The position numbers and the translations under genes are program-made. The notes beneath the pieces are model-generated. The model saw nothing but the letters and a program-made list of their open reading frames with translations. It was not told the origin of the DNA and did not search any database. Shown one piece after another: positions 1 through 9,870 of a DNA stretch of 64,000 nt; within the stretch, counting starts at the first letter, position 1, and each line of letters begins with the position of its first letter. Source of the DNA: Cellulomonas sp. JH27-2 (GTDB lineage: Bacteria > Actinomycetota > Actinomycetes > Actinomycetales > Cellulomonadaceae); NCBI RefSeq assembly GCF_014837175.1, contig NZ_JACYFR010000005.1:124001-188000 (forward strand). The letters run 5' to 3'.

Positions 1-473
1 TCGTGTCCACCTACCTGCACTCGGGCACCGAGGGCACGCCGTCGATGGACGAGAAGTACGCGTTCCTCGACCACGTCACGGCCCGGCTCGCGGACATCGC
101 CGAGGGCGGCGGGTACGCGGTCGTCGCGGGCGACGTGAACATCGCGCACCGCGAGGTGGACATCAAGAACTGGAAGGGCAACCTCAAGAAGGCGGGCTTC
201 CTGCCGCGCGAGCGCGCCTACCTGGACCGCTGGTTCGACGACCTGGGCTGGCGTGACCTGGGGCGCGAGCTCGGCGGCGAGGGACCCGGGCCCTTCACGT
301 GGTGGTCGTGGCGCGGGCAGGCGTTCGACAACGACTCCGGCTGGCGGATCGACTACCAGCTCGCGACGCCCGAGCTCGCCGACGCCGCCGTCAGTGCGAC
401 CGTGGACCGGGCGGCGACCTACGCCGAGCGGTTCTCCGACCACGCGCCGCTGGTGGTCGAGTACGACCTGTGA
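1..473 (+). CDS. xth: Exodeoxyribonuclease III, C-terminal part (5' end outside window)
   Basis: C-terminal 156 residues of an ExoIII/APE-type endonuclease-exonuclease-phosphatase nuclease, which cuts at AP sites and removes 3' blocks in base excision repair. Visible motifs are the GDVNIAH segment (catalytic Asp and Asn), the WKGN and FTWWSWRGQAFDNDSGWRIDY segment that binds the product strand, and the terminal SDHAPLVVEYDL with the catalytic Asp-His pair. The reading frame is open to the window edge and the text before the first in-window GTG matches the middle of the family, so the true start lies upstream. It converges on the mrp gene. Confidence 0.93.
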   Translation, partial: VSTYLHSGTEGTPSMDEKYAFLDHVTARLADIAEGGGYAVVAGDVNIAHREVDIKNWKGNLKKAGFLPRERAYLDRWFDDLGWRDLGRELGGEGPGPFTWWSWRGQAFDNDSGWRIDYQLATPELADAAVSATVDRAATYAERFSDHAPLVVEYDL

Positions 474-482
474 GCCGACTCA

Positions 483-532
483 GCTGACCGCGGTCGCGCT
501 CGATCGACGACCGACGTCGGTGATCGGTCAGC
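483..532. terminator. Possible bidirectional terminator between xth and mrp
   Basis: GCTGACCG at 483-490 can pair with CGGTCAGC at 525-532, with a second 12-bp palindrome (510-521) inside. It lies between two convergent genes and reaches a few bases into the mrp 3' end. There is no T tract, so a terminator role is only inferred. Confidence 0.35.
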
Positions 533-1688
533 GGCCGGCGGGCGTCAGGCCGAGCGACATCCCCGCGAGGCCGCGCTTGCGGGCCGTGAGGGCGGTCGCG
601 ACCTGACGCATCGCCTGGGCGGCGGGGGAGTCGGGCTCGGCCAGGACCACGGGCGTGCCCCCGTCGCCGGCTTCGCGCAGGCGGACGTCGAGCGGCACCT
701 GGCCCAGCACCTCGACGTCCGTGCCCGTCAGGCGGGTCAGGCTGGCGGCGACGCTCGCGCCGCCACCCTCGCCGAACAGGTGCAGGCGCGAGCCGTCGGG
801 CTGCTCCAGCCAGGACATGTTCTCGACGACGCCGACGACGCGCTGCCGCGTCTGCACGGCCACCGACCCGGCGCGCTCTGCGACCTCCGCGGCCGCGACC
901 TGCGGCGTCGTGACGACGACGATCTGCGAACCCGGCAGCAGCTGCGCCACCGAGATCGCGATGTCGCCCGTGCCGGGGGGCAGGTCCAGGAGCAGGACGT
1001 CCAGGTCACCCCAGAACACGTCGGCCAGGAACTGCTGCAGGGCCCGGTGCAGCATCGGGCCGCGCCACACCACGGGCTGGCCCGGCGGGACGAACATGCC
1101 GATCGAGACGACCTTCACGCCGTGCGCCTCGGGCGGCAGCAGCATGTCGTCGACCCGCGTCGGCTGCCGGTCGACCCCCAGCATGCGGGGGATCGAGAAG
1201 CCGTAGATGTCCGCGTCGACGATGCCGACGCGCAGCCCGTCGGCCGCCATCGCGACAGCCAGGTTGGCGGTGACCGACGACTTGCCGACGCCGCCCTTGC
1301 CCGACGCGATCGCGAAGACCTTCGTCAGCGAACCGGGCTGCGCGAACGGGATCACCGGTTCGGCGTCGGTGCCACGCAGCATGGTCCGCAGGGCGGCGCG
1401 CTGCTCCGCGTTCATCGCGCCCATCACGACGCGGGCCTCGTCGACCCCGTCCACCGTCATCGCGGCCGCGGTGACCTCGCGGGTCAGCGTCTCCTTGAGC
1501 GGGCAGCCGGGCGTCGTGAGGTCGATGCCGACCGTCGCCACGCCGTCCGCGACATCGACCGACCGGACCATCCCGAGCTCCGTGATCGGGCGGTGGATCT
1601 CCGGGTCCTGGACGCCGTCGAGCGCCGCGCGGACGGCGGCGACGATCTCGGACTGGTCGGTGGCCAGGTCGGGCTGGTCGGCAGGCAT
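528..1688 (-). CDS. apbC: Mrp/NBP35-family Fe-S cluster carrier ATPase
   Basis: P-loop ATPase of the Mrp/ApbC family, cytosolic carriers that bind and pass on Fe-S clusters. An N-terminal MIP18/DUF59 domain (about residues 10-95, with the TPGCPLK motif) precedes the ATPase domain with the deviant Walker A SGKGGVGKSS, the DADIYGFSIPRM switch and the LLLDLPPGTGD Walker B region. About 386 residues, normal for the fused form. I start at the ATG at 1688 because a TACGAT -10 box (1701-1696, minus strand) lies 7 nt upstream, giving a leaderless transcript. The longer GTG start at 1709 would lie upstream of that promoter. Confidence 0.9.
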   Translation of the reverse strand: MPADQPDLATDQSEIVAAVRAALDGVQDPEIHRPITELGMVRSVDVADGVATVGIDLTTPGCPLKETLTREVTAAAMTVDGVDEARVVMGAMNAEQRAALRTMLRGTDAEPVIPFAQPGSLTKVFAIASGKGGVGKSSVTANLAVAMAADGLRVGIVDADIYGFSIPRMLGVDRQPTRVDDMLLPPEAHGVKVVSIGMFVPPGQPVVWRGPMLHRALQQFLADVFWGDLDVLLLDLPPGTGDIAISVAQLLPGSQIVVVTTPQVAAAEVAERAGSVAVQTRQRVVGVVENMSWLEQPDGSRLHLFGEGGGASVAASLTRLTGTDVEVLGQVPLDVRLREAGDGGTPVVLAEPDSPAAQAMRQVATALTARKRGLAGMSLGLTPAGR

Positions 1689-1760
1689 GGTGCCCATCGT
1701 AGGTCGCACGACGAGCGGCTCCGTGGGCCGTCCGGCCCCGCCGGGTGCCAGGGGTACGGG

Positions 1761-2270
1761 TCAGCCGTCGCGTTCGGCGTCGTCGTCGGGCTCGTCGCGG
1801 CCCTCGCGCATCTCCTCCATGAGGTTGCGCAGCTCCGAGCGCACGAAGTCGCGGGTCGCGACCTCCGACAGCGCGATGCGCAGCGACGCCATCTCGCGCG
1901 CCAGGAACTCCGTGTCGGCGAGGTTGCGCTCGGCGCGCTGGCGATCCTGCTCGTACTGCACGCGGTCGCGGTCGGTCTGCCGGTTCTGCGCGAGCAGGAT
2001 GAGGGGAGCGGCGTACGACGCCTGCAGGGAGAGCATGAGCGTGAGCGCCGTGAACCCCTGGCTCGCCTTGTCGAAGCGCAGGGCCTCCGGCCCCCAGGAG
2101 TTCCACGCGATCCACGCGACGCAGAAGATCGTCAGCCAGATGATGAACGTCGGCGTCCCCAGGAACCGCGCGATCGACTCCGAGAGCCGGCCGGCGGCGT
2201 CCTCCTCGCGGCGCGGGCGAGGGATGATCGTGCGCCGCGTCGAGCGCGGCTGGTCCAGGCGGTCAGCCAC
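1761..2270 (-). CDS. DUF1003 membrane protein
   Basis: 169-residue protein of the DUF1003 family, function unknown. A basic N-terminus precedes two membrane helices (about residues 40-58 and 70-92) that flank the FxxWIxWN segment typical of the family. The C-terminus is a charged, probably coiled-coil tail rich in Arg and Glu. Its GTG start overlaps the last 8 bases of the upstream MgtE-N/CBS gene, so the two are almost certainly cotranscribed and translationally coupled. A link to membrane stress or metal homeostasis follows only from that pairing. Confidence 0.85.
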   Translation of the reverse strand: MADRLDQPRSTRRTIIPRPRREEDAAGRLSESIARFLGTPTFIIWLTIFCVAWIAWNSWGPEALRFDKASQGFTALTLMLSLQASYAAPLILLAQNRQTDRDRVQYEQDRQRAERNLADTEFLAREMASLRIALSEVATRDFVRSELRNLMEEMREGRDEPDDDAERDG

Positions 2271-3561
2271 GCTCCACCCCCGGCACCACGGTCAGGGTGG
2301 CGGTGTCGACGCTCTCCTCGTCGGCCTCGCGCCAGTCCTCGGGCAGCAGGTGGTCGAGGACGTCGTCGACCGAGACGGCGCCGAGCAGGCGCTTCTCGGC
2401 GTCGACGACGGGAAGAGCCAGCAGGTTGTACGTCGCGAGGCGGCGTGTCACGGCCATCAGGGGGGCGTCGACGAAGATCGGCTCGATGTCCGTGTCGACG
2501 TAGGAGCCGATCGACTCGTGAGGGGGCTCGCGCAGCATGCGCTGCAGGTGCACGACGCCGATGAAGCGTCCCGTCGGCGTCTCCAGCGGGGGCCGGGCGA
2601 CGAAGACCATCGAGGCCAGCGCGGGCGTCAGGTCCTGACGCCGGACGTGGGCGAGCGCGGCGGCGATGGAGGTCTCGGGTCCCAGGATCACGGGCTCGGT
2701 GGTCATCAGACCGCCGGCCGTGTTGTCCTCGTACGCGAGCAGACGACGCACGTCCTTGGCCTCGTCGGGCTCCATGAGCTCGAGCAGCTCCGCAGCCTGC
2801 TCGTCGGGCAGCTCGCCCAGCAGGTCGGCAGCGTCGTCGGGCTCCATCGCCTCCAGGACGTCGGCCGCGCGGCCCAGGGCGAGGCCCTGCAGGATCGCGA
2901 CCTGGTCGTCCTCCGGCAGCTCCTCGAGGACGTCCGCCAGGCGGTCGTTGTCGAGCGCGCTCGCGACCTCCAGGCGGCGGGTGCTGCCCAGGTCGTGCAG
3001 CACGTCGGCCAGGTCCGCAGGCTTGAGGTCCTCGTACTGCGCGAGCAGCAGCTCGGCGCCCTGCGCGGCCGACGCCTTGGCCAGGCCGGTCACCTCGTTG
3101 ACGCCCACGAGCGTGGTCTCGCCGCGGCGCCGCAGCAGGCCGCGGTGGCCGGCCGCGCCCTTGCGGACGAACATCTTGGTGACGAGCCAGTCGCCCGTGC
3201 GCTGCAGCTCGATCGCCACGTCCTCGACCGTCGCCGGTCCCGACCCGTCGACGAACTCGACCTGGCGGTCCAGCAGCTCGCCGACCACCAGCGTCTCGAA
3301 CGCGCGCTGCTCGAACCGGCGCATGTTCACCAGGCCCGTCGAGATGACCTGGCCGGCGTCGACCGCCGTGACACGGGTCAGGGGCAGGAACACGCGTCGC
3401 TTGCCGGGGACCTCCACGACGAGGCCGACGGCTCGCGGCGCCCCCTTGGGCCGGATGAGCACGACGACGTCGCGCACCCGCCCGACCTGGTCACCCAACG
3501 GGTCGAACACGGTGGTCCCGGCGAGGCGCGCGACGAAAACCCTGGTCCCGACGCTGCTCAC
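2263..3561 (-). CDS. Cytosolic MgtE-N / CBS domain protein with PRC-barrel-like N-terminus
   Basis: 432 residues. The N-terminal third has two PRC-barrel-like segments (VFDPLGDQVGRVRDVVVLI and a second copy). It is followed by an MgtE intracellular N domain of helical repeats (LADVLEELPEDDQVAILQGL, DDAADLLGELPDEQAAELLELM) and a CBS pair (about residues 280-415). These are the cytosolic Mg2+-sensing parts of MgtE channels, but no membrane pore follows, so it cannot be a transporter alone; a Mg2+- or nucleotide-sensing regulator is an inference. The GTG start at 3561 has a TACTCT -10 box 7 nt upstream (leaderless). The frame stays open far upstream, but only this start fits the family. Confidence 0.85.
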   Translation of the reverse strand: MSSVGTRVFVARLAGTTVFDPLGDQVGRVRDVVVLIRPKGAPRAVGLVVEVPGKRRVFLPLTRVTAVDAGQVISTGLVNMRRFEQRAFETLVVGELLDRQVEFVDGSGPATVEDVAIELQRTGDWLVTKMFVRKGAAGHRGLLRRRGETTLVGVNEVTGLAKASAAQGAELLLAQYEDLKPADLADVLHDLGSTRRLEVASALDNDRLADVLEELPEDDQVAILQGLALGRAADVLEAMEPDDAADLLGELPDEQAAELLELMEPDEAKDVRRLLAYEDNTAGGLMTTEPVILGPETSIAAALAHVRRQDLTPALASMVFVARPPLETPTGRFIGVVHLQRMLREPPHESIGSYVDTDIEPIFVDAPLMAVTRRLATYNLLALPVVDAEKRLLGAVSVDDVLDHLLPEDWREADEESVDTATLTVVPGVERG

Positions 3562-3639
3562 AGTGGCCAGAGTAGACGCTGCCGCGTGTTTCGGTCGGCC
3601 GACGTGGCGCGGCTGCCGACCGCCGGGGAGGATTGGCGC

Positions 3640-4404
3640 ATGTCGTCCAACCGTCCCGCCCGCCCACCGCGCACACCGACGCTGCCGCAGGGGGAGACGG
3701 TGGCCGTCTACGGCACCTACCTGGACGCGCAGAAGGCGGTCGAGCTGCTCGCGGAGAAGCAGTTCCCCGTCACGGCGGTGACCATCGTCGGCAGCGACCT
3801 GCGGATGGTCGAACGGGTCACCGGCCGGCTCTCGTACCCCCGCGTCGCGTCGGGCGGGTTCCTCATGGGCGCGTGGTTCGGCATGTTCGTCGGGTTGCTG
3901 CTCACGCTGTTCGACTCCGGGAGCACGACGAGCCCGTTCGTGCCGTCGATCCTGCTGGGCGGGGCCTTCGGGCTGCTCATGTCCGTGCTGACCTACGCGT
4001 TCACGCGTGGCCGGCGTGACTTCACCACCGCGAGCCAGATCGTTGCCGCGTCGTACACCGTGCTGTGCGCGCCCGAGCACGCGCACAAGGCCCGCAACCT
4101 GCTGCAGGGCATGGGCGGCGTCCGGCCGGGCTGGCCTCAGTCCGCGCCGTCCGCACCGCAGCCCGTCGCGCCGGTGCAGCCGGTGGTGCCCGACCAGCCG
4201 GTGGTGCCCAGCCAGCCGGTCGTGCCGCCGCAGCGCACGGGTTCGAGCGGCGACCCCGACGGATCCCGCGACGCGGGCGTCAGTGCGTCGGACGGAGCAC
4301 CGGGTCCGGCGGCAGAGCCCGGGCCCTCCACGCCGGGGGCAGACACGCCGGACCACCCGACGTCCGAGCCGCCGACGCAGCCACCGGCGCCGCCTCAGTC
4401 CTGA
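3640..4404 (+). CDS. General stress protein (YflT/17M-like domain) with Pro-rich tail
   Basis: 254-residue protein. The N-terminal domain (about 15-150) resembles general stress protein 17M/YflT: GTYLDAQKAVELLAEKQFPVTAVTIVG, then two membrane helices (about 68-85 and 92-112) and TASQIVAASYTVLC. The last 110 residues are low complexity, rich in Pro, Val, Gln and Ser, with several QPVVP repeats, and probably disordered. The ATG at 3640 follows the Shine-Dalgarno GGGGAGGA with good spacing. It is divergent from the MgtE-N/CBS gene. The molecular function of the family is unknown. Confidence 0.8.
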   Translation: MSSNRPARPPRTPTLPQGETVAVYGTYLDAQKAVELLAEKQFPVTAVTIVGSDLRMVERVTGRLSYPRVASGGFLMGAWFGMFVGLLLTLFDSGSTTSPFVPSILLGGAFGLLMSVLTYAFTRGRRDFTTASQIVAASYTVLCAPEHAHKARNLLQGMGGVRPGWPQSAPSAPQPVAPVQPVVPDQPVVPSQPVVPPQRTGSSGDPDGSRDAGVSASDGAPGPAAEPGPSTPGADTPDHPTSEPPTQPPAPPQS

Positions 4405-4582
4405 CGCGAGCGCGCGCCCGGCGGCGGTCTCGGTGGGACGACGGACCGGTCGCGAAGCGGTCCGCCATGCGGCGGAACCGTCCGGGACCTTCGTCGATGA
4501 TCGGCGCGCCCGGCCACGCGCTCGTCGAGACGATCGTCGTGGCGCGGACGGACTGCAGCAGTGCCAGAGGTGCGGGATCCAT
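4280..4582 (-). CDS. Possible small hypothetical protein
   Basis: A 100-codon frame with an ATG preceded by GGGAGG at 6-nt spacing, lying downstream of the pepP terminator. The first 45 residues (MDPAPLALLQSVRATTIVST onward) look protein-like; the rest is Arg/Ala/Pro-rich and overlaps the 3' end of the convergent stress protein gene by 125 bases. No family is recognised. The Shine-Dalgarno is the main support, and it could be a chance frame. Confidence 0.35.
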   Translation of the reverse strand: MDPAPLALLQSVRATTIVSTSAWPGAPIIDEGPGRFRRMADRFATGPSSHRDRRRARARVRTEAAPVAASAARTSGGPACLPPAWRARALPPDPVLRPTH

Positions 4583-4637
4583 GGCGGACCTCCCGGTCGG
4601 GCGGGCCGTGGTGGCCCGTTCACCGGGATGACGCGCG

Positions 4638-4670
4638 ACGACCGCCCGAGTCGACTCGGGCGGCCGTCGT
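4638..4670 (-). terminator. Terminator hairpin downstream of pepP
   Basis: A perfect 20-bp palindrome at 4643-4662 (arms CGCCCGAGTC and GACTCGGGCG) is extended by ACGAC/GTCGT with one bulge. It begins 18 bases past the pepP stop codon on the minus strand. There is no U tract, as is common in actinobacteria. Confidence 0.7.
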
Positions 4671-4687
4671 GACGCGGTGCGGCGTGA

Positions 4688-6241
4688 TCAGCGCAGCAGG
4701 TCGGCCATCCACGCCTCGACGGCGTCGGGGTCGCGGGGGAGCGCGGCGGACAGGTTCTCGTTGCCGTCGGCCGTCACCAGCACGTCGTCCTCGATCCGCA
4801 CACCGATGCCGCGGTACTCGGCCGGCACCAGCAGGTCGTCGGACTTGAAGTACAGGCCCGGCTCGATGGTGAAGACCATGCCGGGCTCGAGCACGCCGTC
4901 CAGGTAGAGCTCGCCGCGGGCCTGGGCGCAGTCGTGCACGTCGATGCCCAGGTGGTGGCTGGTGCCGTGCACCATCCAGCGGCGGTGGTGCTGGTTCTCC
5001 GGGTCGAGCGCCTCCTGCGCGGAGACAGGCAGCAGGCCCCACTCGTCGAGCCGGTGCGCGATGACGTCCATCGCGGCGGCGTGGATGTCGCGGAACTTGG
5101 CGCCGGGCACCGCGACGGCGAAGGCCGCGTCGGCCGCGTCGAGCACGGCCTGGTAGACGCGCCGCTGCACCTCGGTGAACGTGCCGTCCACCGGGAGCGT
5201 GCGCGTGACGTCCGCGGTGTACAGGGAGTCGATCTCCACACCGGCGTCGATCAGCACCAGCTCGCCGGCACGCACGGCGCCGTCGTTGTCCGTCCAGTGC
5301 AGCGTCGTGGCGTGCTCGCCTGCGGCGGCGATCGTCTCGTAGCCCACCTGGTTGCCCTCCTGGCGGGCGTGCCCGACGAAGGTCCCCTCGATGACCCGCT
5401 CCCCGCGACGGTGCTCCACCGCCTGGGGAAGGGCGCGGACGACCTTGGCGAACCCGTCGATCGTGACGTCGACGGCCTCGCGCATCTGCTGGATCTCGTG
5501 AGCGTCCTTGACCAGCCGCAGCTCGGACAGCGCCTCGGCGAGCTTCTCGTCGCGCTCGCCGGCCTGCTCGGTGGCCCGGATCTCCTCGACGACGGCCTCG
5601 ATGCTCTCGTCGGCGCCGGGGACCACCAGCACCTGCACGCCGTCCGCGCCGACGTCCTTGGCGAGCGCGTCGCGCAGGTCGTCGATGTGGGCCGTGCGGA
5701 TGCCCGTCGTCGTCTCGATCTCCTCGAGCGTCGGGCGCGCCCCCACCCAGAACTCGCCGTACCGCGAGTCGGAGAAGAACTCGTCGGTGTCGCGGCCGGC
5801 CAGCGGGCGCAGGTACAGGATCGCGGTGTGGCCGCTGCCGTCGTCGCCCGCACCGTCGTCCACGGGGTGCAGCACCAGCACGGCGTCGGGCTCCTGCTCC
5901 ATGCCCAGGCCCGTCAGGTGCGCGAACGCGGCGTGCGGCCGGAACCGGTAGTCGGTGTCGTTGGACCGCACCTTGTAGGTGCCGGCCGGGACGACGAGGC
6001 GCTCGCCGGGGAACCGGGCGGACAGCGCGCTGCGCCGGGCGGCCGTGTGGTCCGCGGCCGGGGCACGGGTGGCCGACGACGCGGGCCGCTCGCCCCAGCC
6101 GGAAGTGATGAAGCTGACGAACGTGGCCGATCCCGGACGCAGCGAGCGGTTGGAGCCGCGGTCCTCGAGCGGCTGCTCGGACGACTGCGGGGTGGCCTCG
6201 TCGTGGGTGGGGCTGGTCTCGGGCGTCACGTCCTGGCTCAT
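4688..6241 (-). CDS. pepP: Xaa-Pro aminopeptidase (M24B, AMP_N domain)
   Basis: 517 residues, the usual length for actinobacterial PepP, which removes N-terminal residues preceding proline. The N-terminal AMP_N domain (about 70-260) carries SNDTDYRFRPHAAFAHLTG. The C-terminal pitta-bread peptidase domain (about 275-510) shows the metal-ligand segments LIDAGVEIDSLYTADVTRT (two Asp), HGTSHHLGIDVHD (His), FTIEPGLYF (Glu) and GIGVRIEDDVLVT (Glu). The first 40 residues are a polar leader with no signal sequence, so it is cytosolic. The start ATG lies 6 nt after a GACAAT -10-like box, which suggests a leaderless transcript. It is divergent from the PHP gene. Confidence 0.93.
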   Translation of the reverse strand: MSQDVTPETSPTHDEATPQSSEQPLEDRGSNRSLRPGSATFVSFITSGWGERPASSATRAPAADHTAARRSALSARFPGERLVVPAGTYKVRSNDTDYRFRPHAAFAHLTGLGMEQEPDAVLVLHPVDDGAGDDGSGHTAILYLRPLAGRDTDEFFSDSRYGEFWVGARPTLEEIETTTGIRTAHIDDLRDALAKDVGADGVQVLVVPGADESIEAVVEEIRATEQAGERDEKLAEALSELRLVKDAHEIQQMREAVDVTIDGFAKVVRALPQAVEHRRGERVIEGTFVGHARQEGNQVGYETIAAAGEHATTLHWTDNDGAVRAGELVLIDAGVEIDSLYTADVTRTLPVDGTFTEVQRRVYQAVLDAADAAFAVAVPGAKFRDIHAAAMDVIAHRLDEWGLLPVSAQEALDPENQHHRRWMVHGTSHHLGIDVHDCAQARGELYLDGVLEPGMVFTIEPGLYFKSDDLLVPAEYRGIGVRIEDDVLVTADGNENLSAALPRDPDAVEAWMADLLR

Positions 6242-6309
6242 CGGGCCATTGTCCCACCGGTACGGCCCTCGATCCCGCCCGGGCGGACAGGCCCCGATAG
6301 CGTGGGCTC

Positions 6310-7152
6310 GTGCGTATCGACCTCCACACCCACTCCACGGCCTCCGACGGGACGGGCTCGCCGGCCCAGGTCGTCGCCGAGGCCGCCGCCGCAGGGCTGG
6401 ACGTCGTCGCGCTCACCGACCACGACACGACGGCCGGCTGGGACGAGGCGGCGAGGTCGGCGCGCGAGCACGGCATCGCCCTGGTCCGCGGGACCGAGGT
6501 GTCCGCGCGGGCCGGCGGCATCTCCATCCACCTGCTGTGCTACCTGCAGGACCCGACGCACCCGGCGCTGGTCGCCGAGCTGGACCGGACGCGCGACGAC
6601 CGCGTGAACCGAGCGCGGCGGATGGTCGAGCGGCTGGCCGTCGACTTCCCGATCACCTGGCAGGACGTGCTCGACCAGTCGGCGGACGCCGTCGTCGTCG
6701 GGCGACCGCACATCGCCGACGCGCTCGTGGCGCGCGGCGTCGTGCCCGACCGCAGCGCGGCCTTCGTCGACCTGCTGCGCTCCGACGGCCGCTACCACGT
6801 GCCCCACTACGCACCCGACGCGGCGGTCGCGGTCGCGGCGATCCGCGCGTCCGGTGGTGTGCCGGTCTTCGCGCACCCCGGCGCGGACGCGCGCGGACGG
6901 ATCGTGCCCGACGAGGTCTTCGACGAGCTCGTGGACGCGGGTCTGGCCGGCCTGGAGGTGCTCCACCGGGACCACTCGCCGGCCCAGCGCGAGCGCCTGG
7001 GTGCCATCGCGGACAGGTTGGGGATCTTCGTCACAGGCTCGTCGGACTACCACGGGACCGGGAAGCCCAACCGGCTGGGGGAGAATCTCACCGAGCCGTC
7101 CGTCCTGGCGGCCATCGAGGAGCAGGGAAGCAGTGAGGTGATCCGGGCGTGA
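6310..7152 (+). CDS. PHP-domain metal-dependent phosphoesterase
   Basis: 280 residues. The N-terminal motif IDLHTHSTASDGTGSP, followed by ALTDHDTT, is the diagnostic metal-binding start of PHP phosphoesterases of the YciV/RNase AM class. Later ligands are visible as GRPHIADAL, PVFAHPGA and GSSDYHG. Members hydrolyse 3',5'-nucleoside bisphosphates or trim short 5' RNA ends; the exact substrate cannot be read here. The GTG start is 6 nt after a TAGCGT -10 box (6298-6303), so it is probably leaderless. The stop overlaps the marC start (GTGA), so the two form one operon. Confidence 0.88.
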   Translation: MRIDLHTHSTASDGTGSPAQVVAEAAAAGLDVVALTDHDTTAGWDEAARSAREHGIALVRGTEVSARAGGISIHLLCYLQDPTHPALVAELDRTRDDRVNRARRMVERLAVDFPITWQDVLDQSADAVVVGRPHIADALVARGVVPDRSAAFVDLLRSDGRYHVPHYAPDAAVAVAAIRASGGVPVFAHPGADARGRIVPDEVFDELVDAGLAGLEVLHRDHSPAQRERLGAIADRLGIFVTGSSDYHGTGKPNRLGENLTEPSVLAAIEEQGSSEVIRA

Positions 7153-7772
7153 GCGACGTCCTGGACCCCCGGTTGTTGGGGTCCGTCTTCATCACGTTGT
7201 TCGTGATCATGGACCCGCCGGGGACAGTGCCCATCTTCTTGGGCCTCACCTCGGCGATGACCCGCAAGCAGCGCAACCGGGCCGCCCGCCAGGCGATCCT
7301 GGTGGCGTTCGGCGTCATCGTGTCGTTCGCGATCTTCGGCCAGCAGCTGCTCAACTACCTGCACATCTCGCTGGCCGCCCTGCAGGGGTCCGGCGGCCTG
7401 CTGCTGCTCCTGATCGCGATGGAGCTGCTGACGGGCAAGGCGGAGGAGCCGCAGCCGTCGGGCAACGCGAAGGTCAACGTCGCGCTCGTCCCACTCGGGA
7501 CCCCGCTGCTGGCCGGGCCCGGCGCCATCGTCGCCACCATGGTGTTCGTCCAGCAGTCGGACGGGACGTTCGCGGACTGGACGGCCATCACGCTGGGCGT
7601 CATCGCCGTGCACATCTGCCTCTACCTGTCGATGCGGTTCGCGAACGTCATCCACCGGATCCTCAAGGACTCCGGCACGTTGCTCGTCACCCGCATCGCC
7701 GGTCTGCTGCTGGCCGCGATCGCCGTCCAGCTCATCGCCGACGCGGTCACGGCCTTCGTCAAGGCCGCCTGA
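7149..7772 (+). CDS. MarC-family integral membrane protein
   Basis: 207 residues with six hydrophobic helices, the MarC/UPF0056 fold. Family motifs are the MDPPGTVPIFLGLT segment near the N-terminus and the matching PLGTPLLAGPGAI segment in the second half. No transport substrate is established; the E. coli name (multiple antibiotic resistance) does not mean it confers resistance. It is translationally coupled to the PHP gene by a 4-base overlap. Confidence 0.9.
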   Translation: MSDVLDPRLLGSVFITLFVIMDPPGTVPIFLGLTSAMTRKQRNRAARQAILVAFGVIVSFAIFGQQLLNYLHISLAALQGSGGLLLLLIAMELLTGKAEEPQPSGNAKVNVALVPLGTPLLAGPGAIVATMVFVQQSDGTFADWTAITLGVIAVHICLYLSMRFANVIHRILKDSGTLLVTRIAGLLLAAIAVQLIADAVTAFVKAA

Positions 7773-7785
7773 CGCAGCACGAGCA

Positions 7786-7817
7786 CGAAGGGACCGGCCA
7801 CGTGGCCGGTCCCTTCG
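7786..7817. terminator. Bidirectional terminator between marC and the DEAD-box helicase
   Basis: A perfect palindrome with 16-base arms, CGAAGGGACCGGCCAC at 7786-7801 and its complement at 7802-7817, between convergent genes. The innermost few bases form the loop. A stem this strong can end transcripts from both sides. Confidence 0.85.
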
Positions 7818-7839
7818 TCGTTGCTCGGTTAGGTGCGGG

Positions 7840-9531
<1,692 letters not shown>

Positions 9532-9870
9532 GGTCGACTCTTCACTGCGAGGGGTGGCGCCGGGCGCAGCGTTCGCGCGCGGTCCGGGGCCGACGACTGG
9601 CGTCGGGCATCCCGGGCGACAGGGGTCGTCGCCACTCAGGGTGGCCGGCAGCCGATCGTGAAAGTCGTCCCGCGAGCTCGTCCGCACCTGGTGCGCACCG
9701 TGCCCCGACCTTCGTCAGGACGCCGTCCGTGCCAGGACCGGGGCTGCGCGGGATGGTCGTCAGACCGGAAAACCGAGACGACCGGGCAACCGTTGTACGC
9801 GGGCAGTCTATCCGACGGCCCTGACGTGCGGGGCTGCCGGCTCACCGGAACGACGACTAGCATGCGCCGG
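9532..9870. other. Divergent intergenic region between the helicase and ferritin-like genes
   Basis: 339 bases with no convincing gene. On the plus strand a TAGCAT -10 box (9858-9863) sits 7 nt before the ferritin-like ATG. On the minus strand a TAGACT box (9810-9805) could start the helicase transcript, giving it a leader of roughly 270 bases. No riboswitch or leader peptide was recognised, and no clear -35 boxes are visible. Confidence 0.4.

Noticed and set aside
780..2564. 594-codon plus-strand frame opposite mrp and DUF1003
   Set aside because: The opposite strand holds family-recognisable proteins; this frame is Arg/Gly/Ala low complexity, typical of antisense frames in high-GC DNA.
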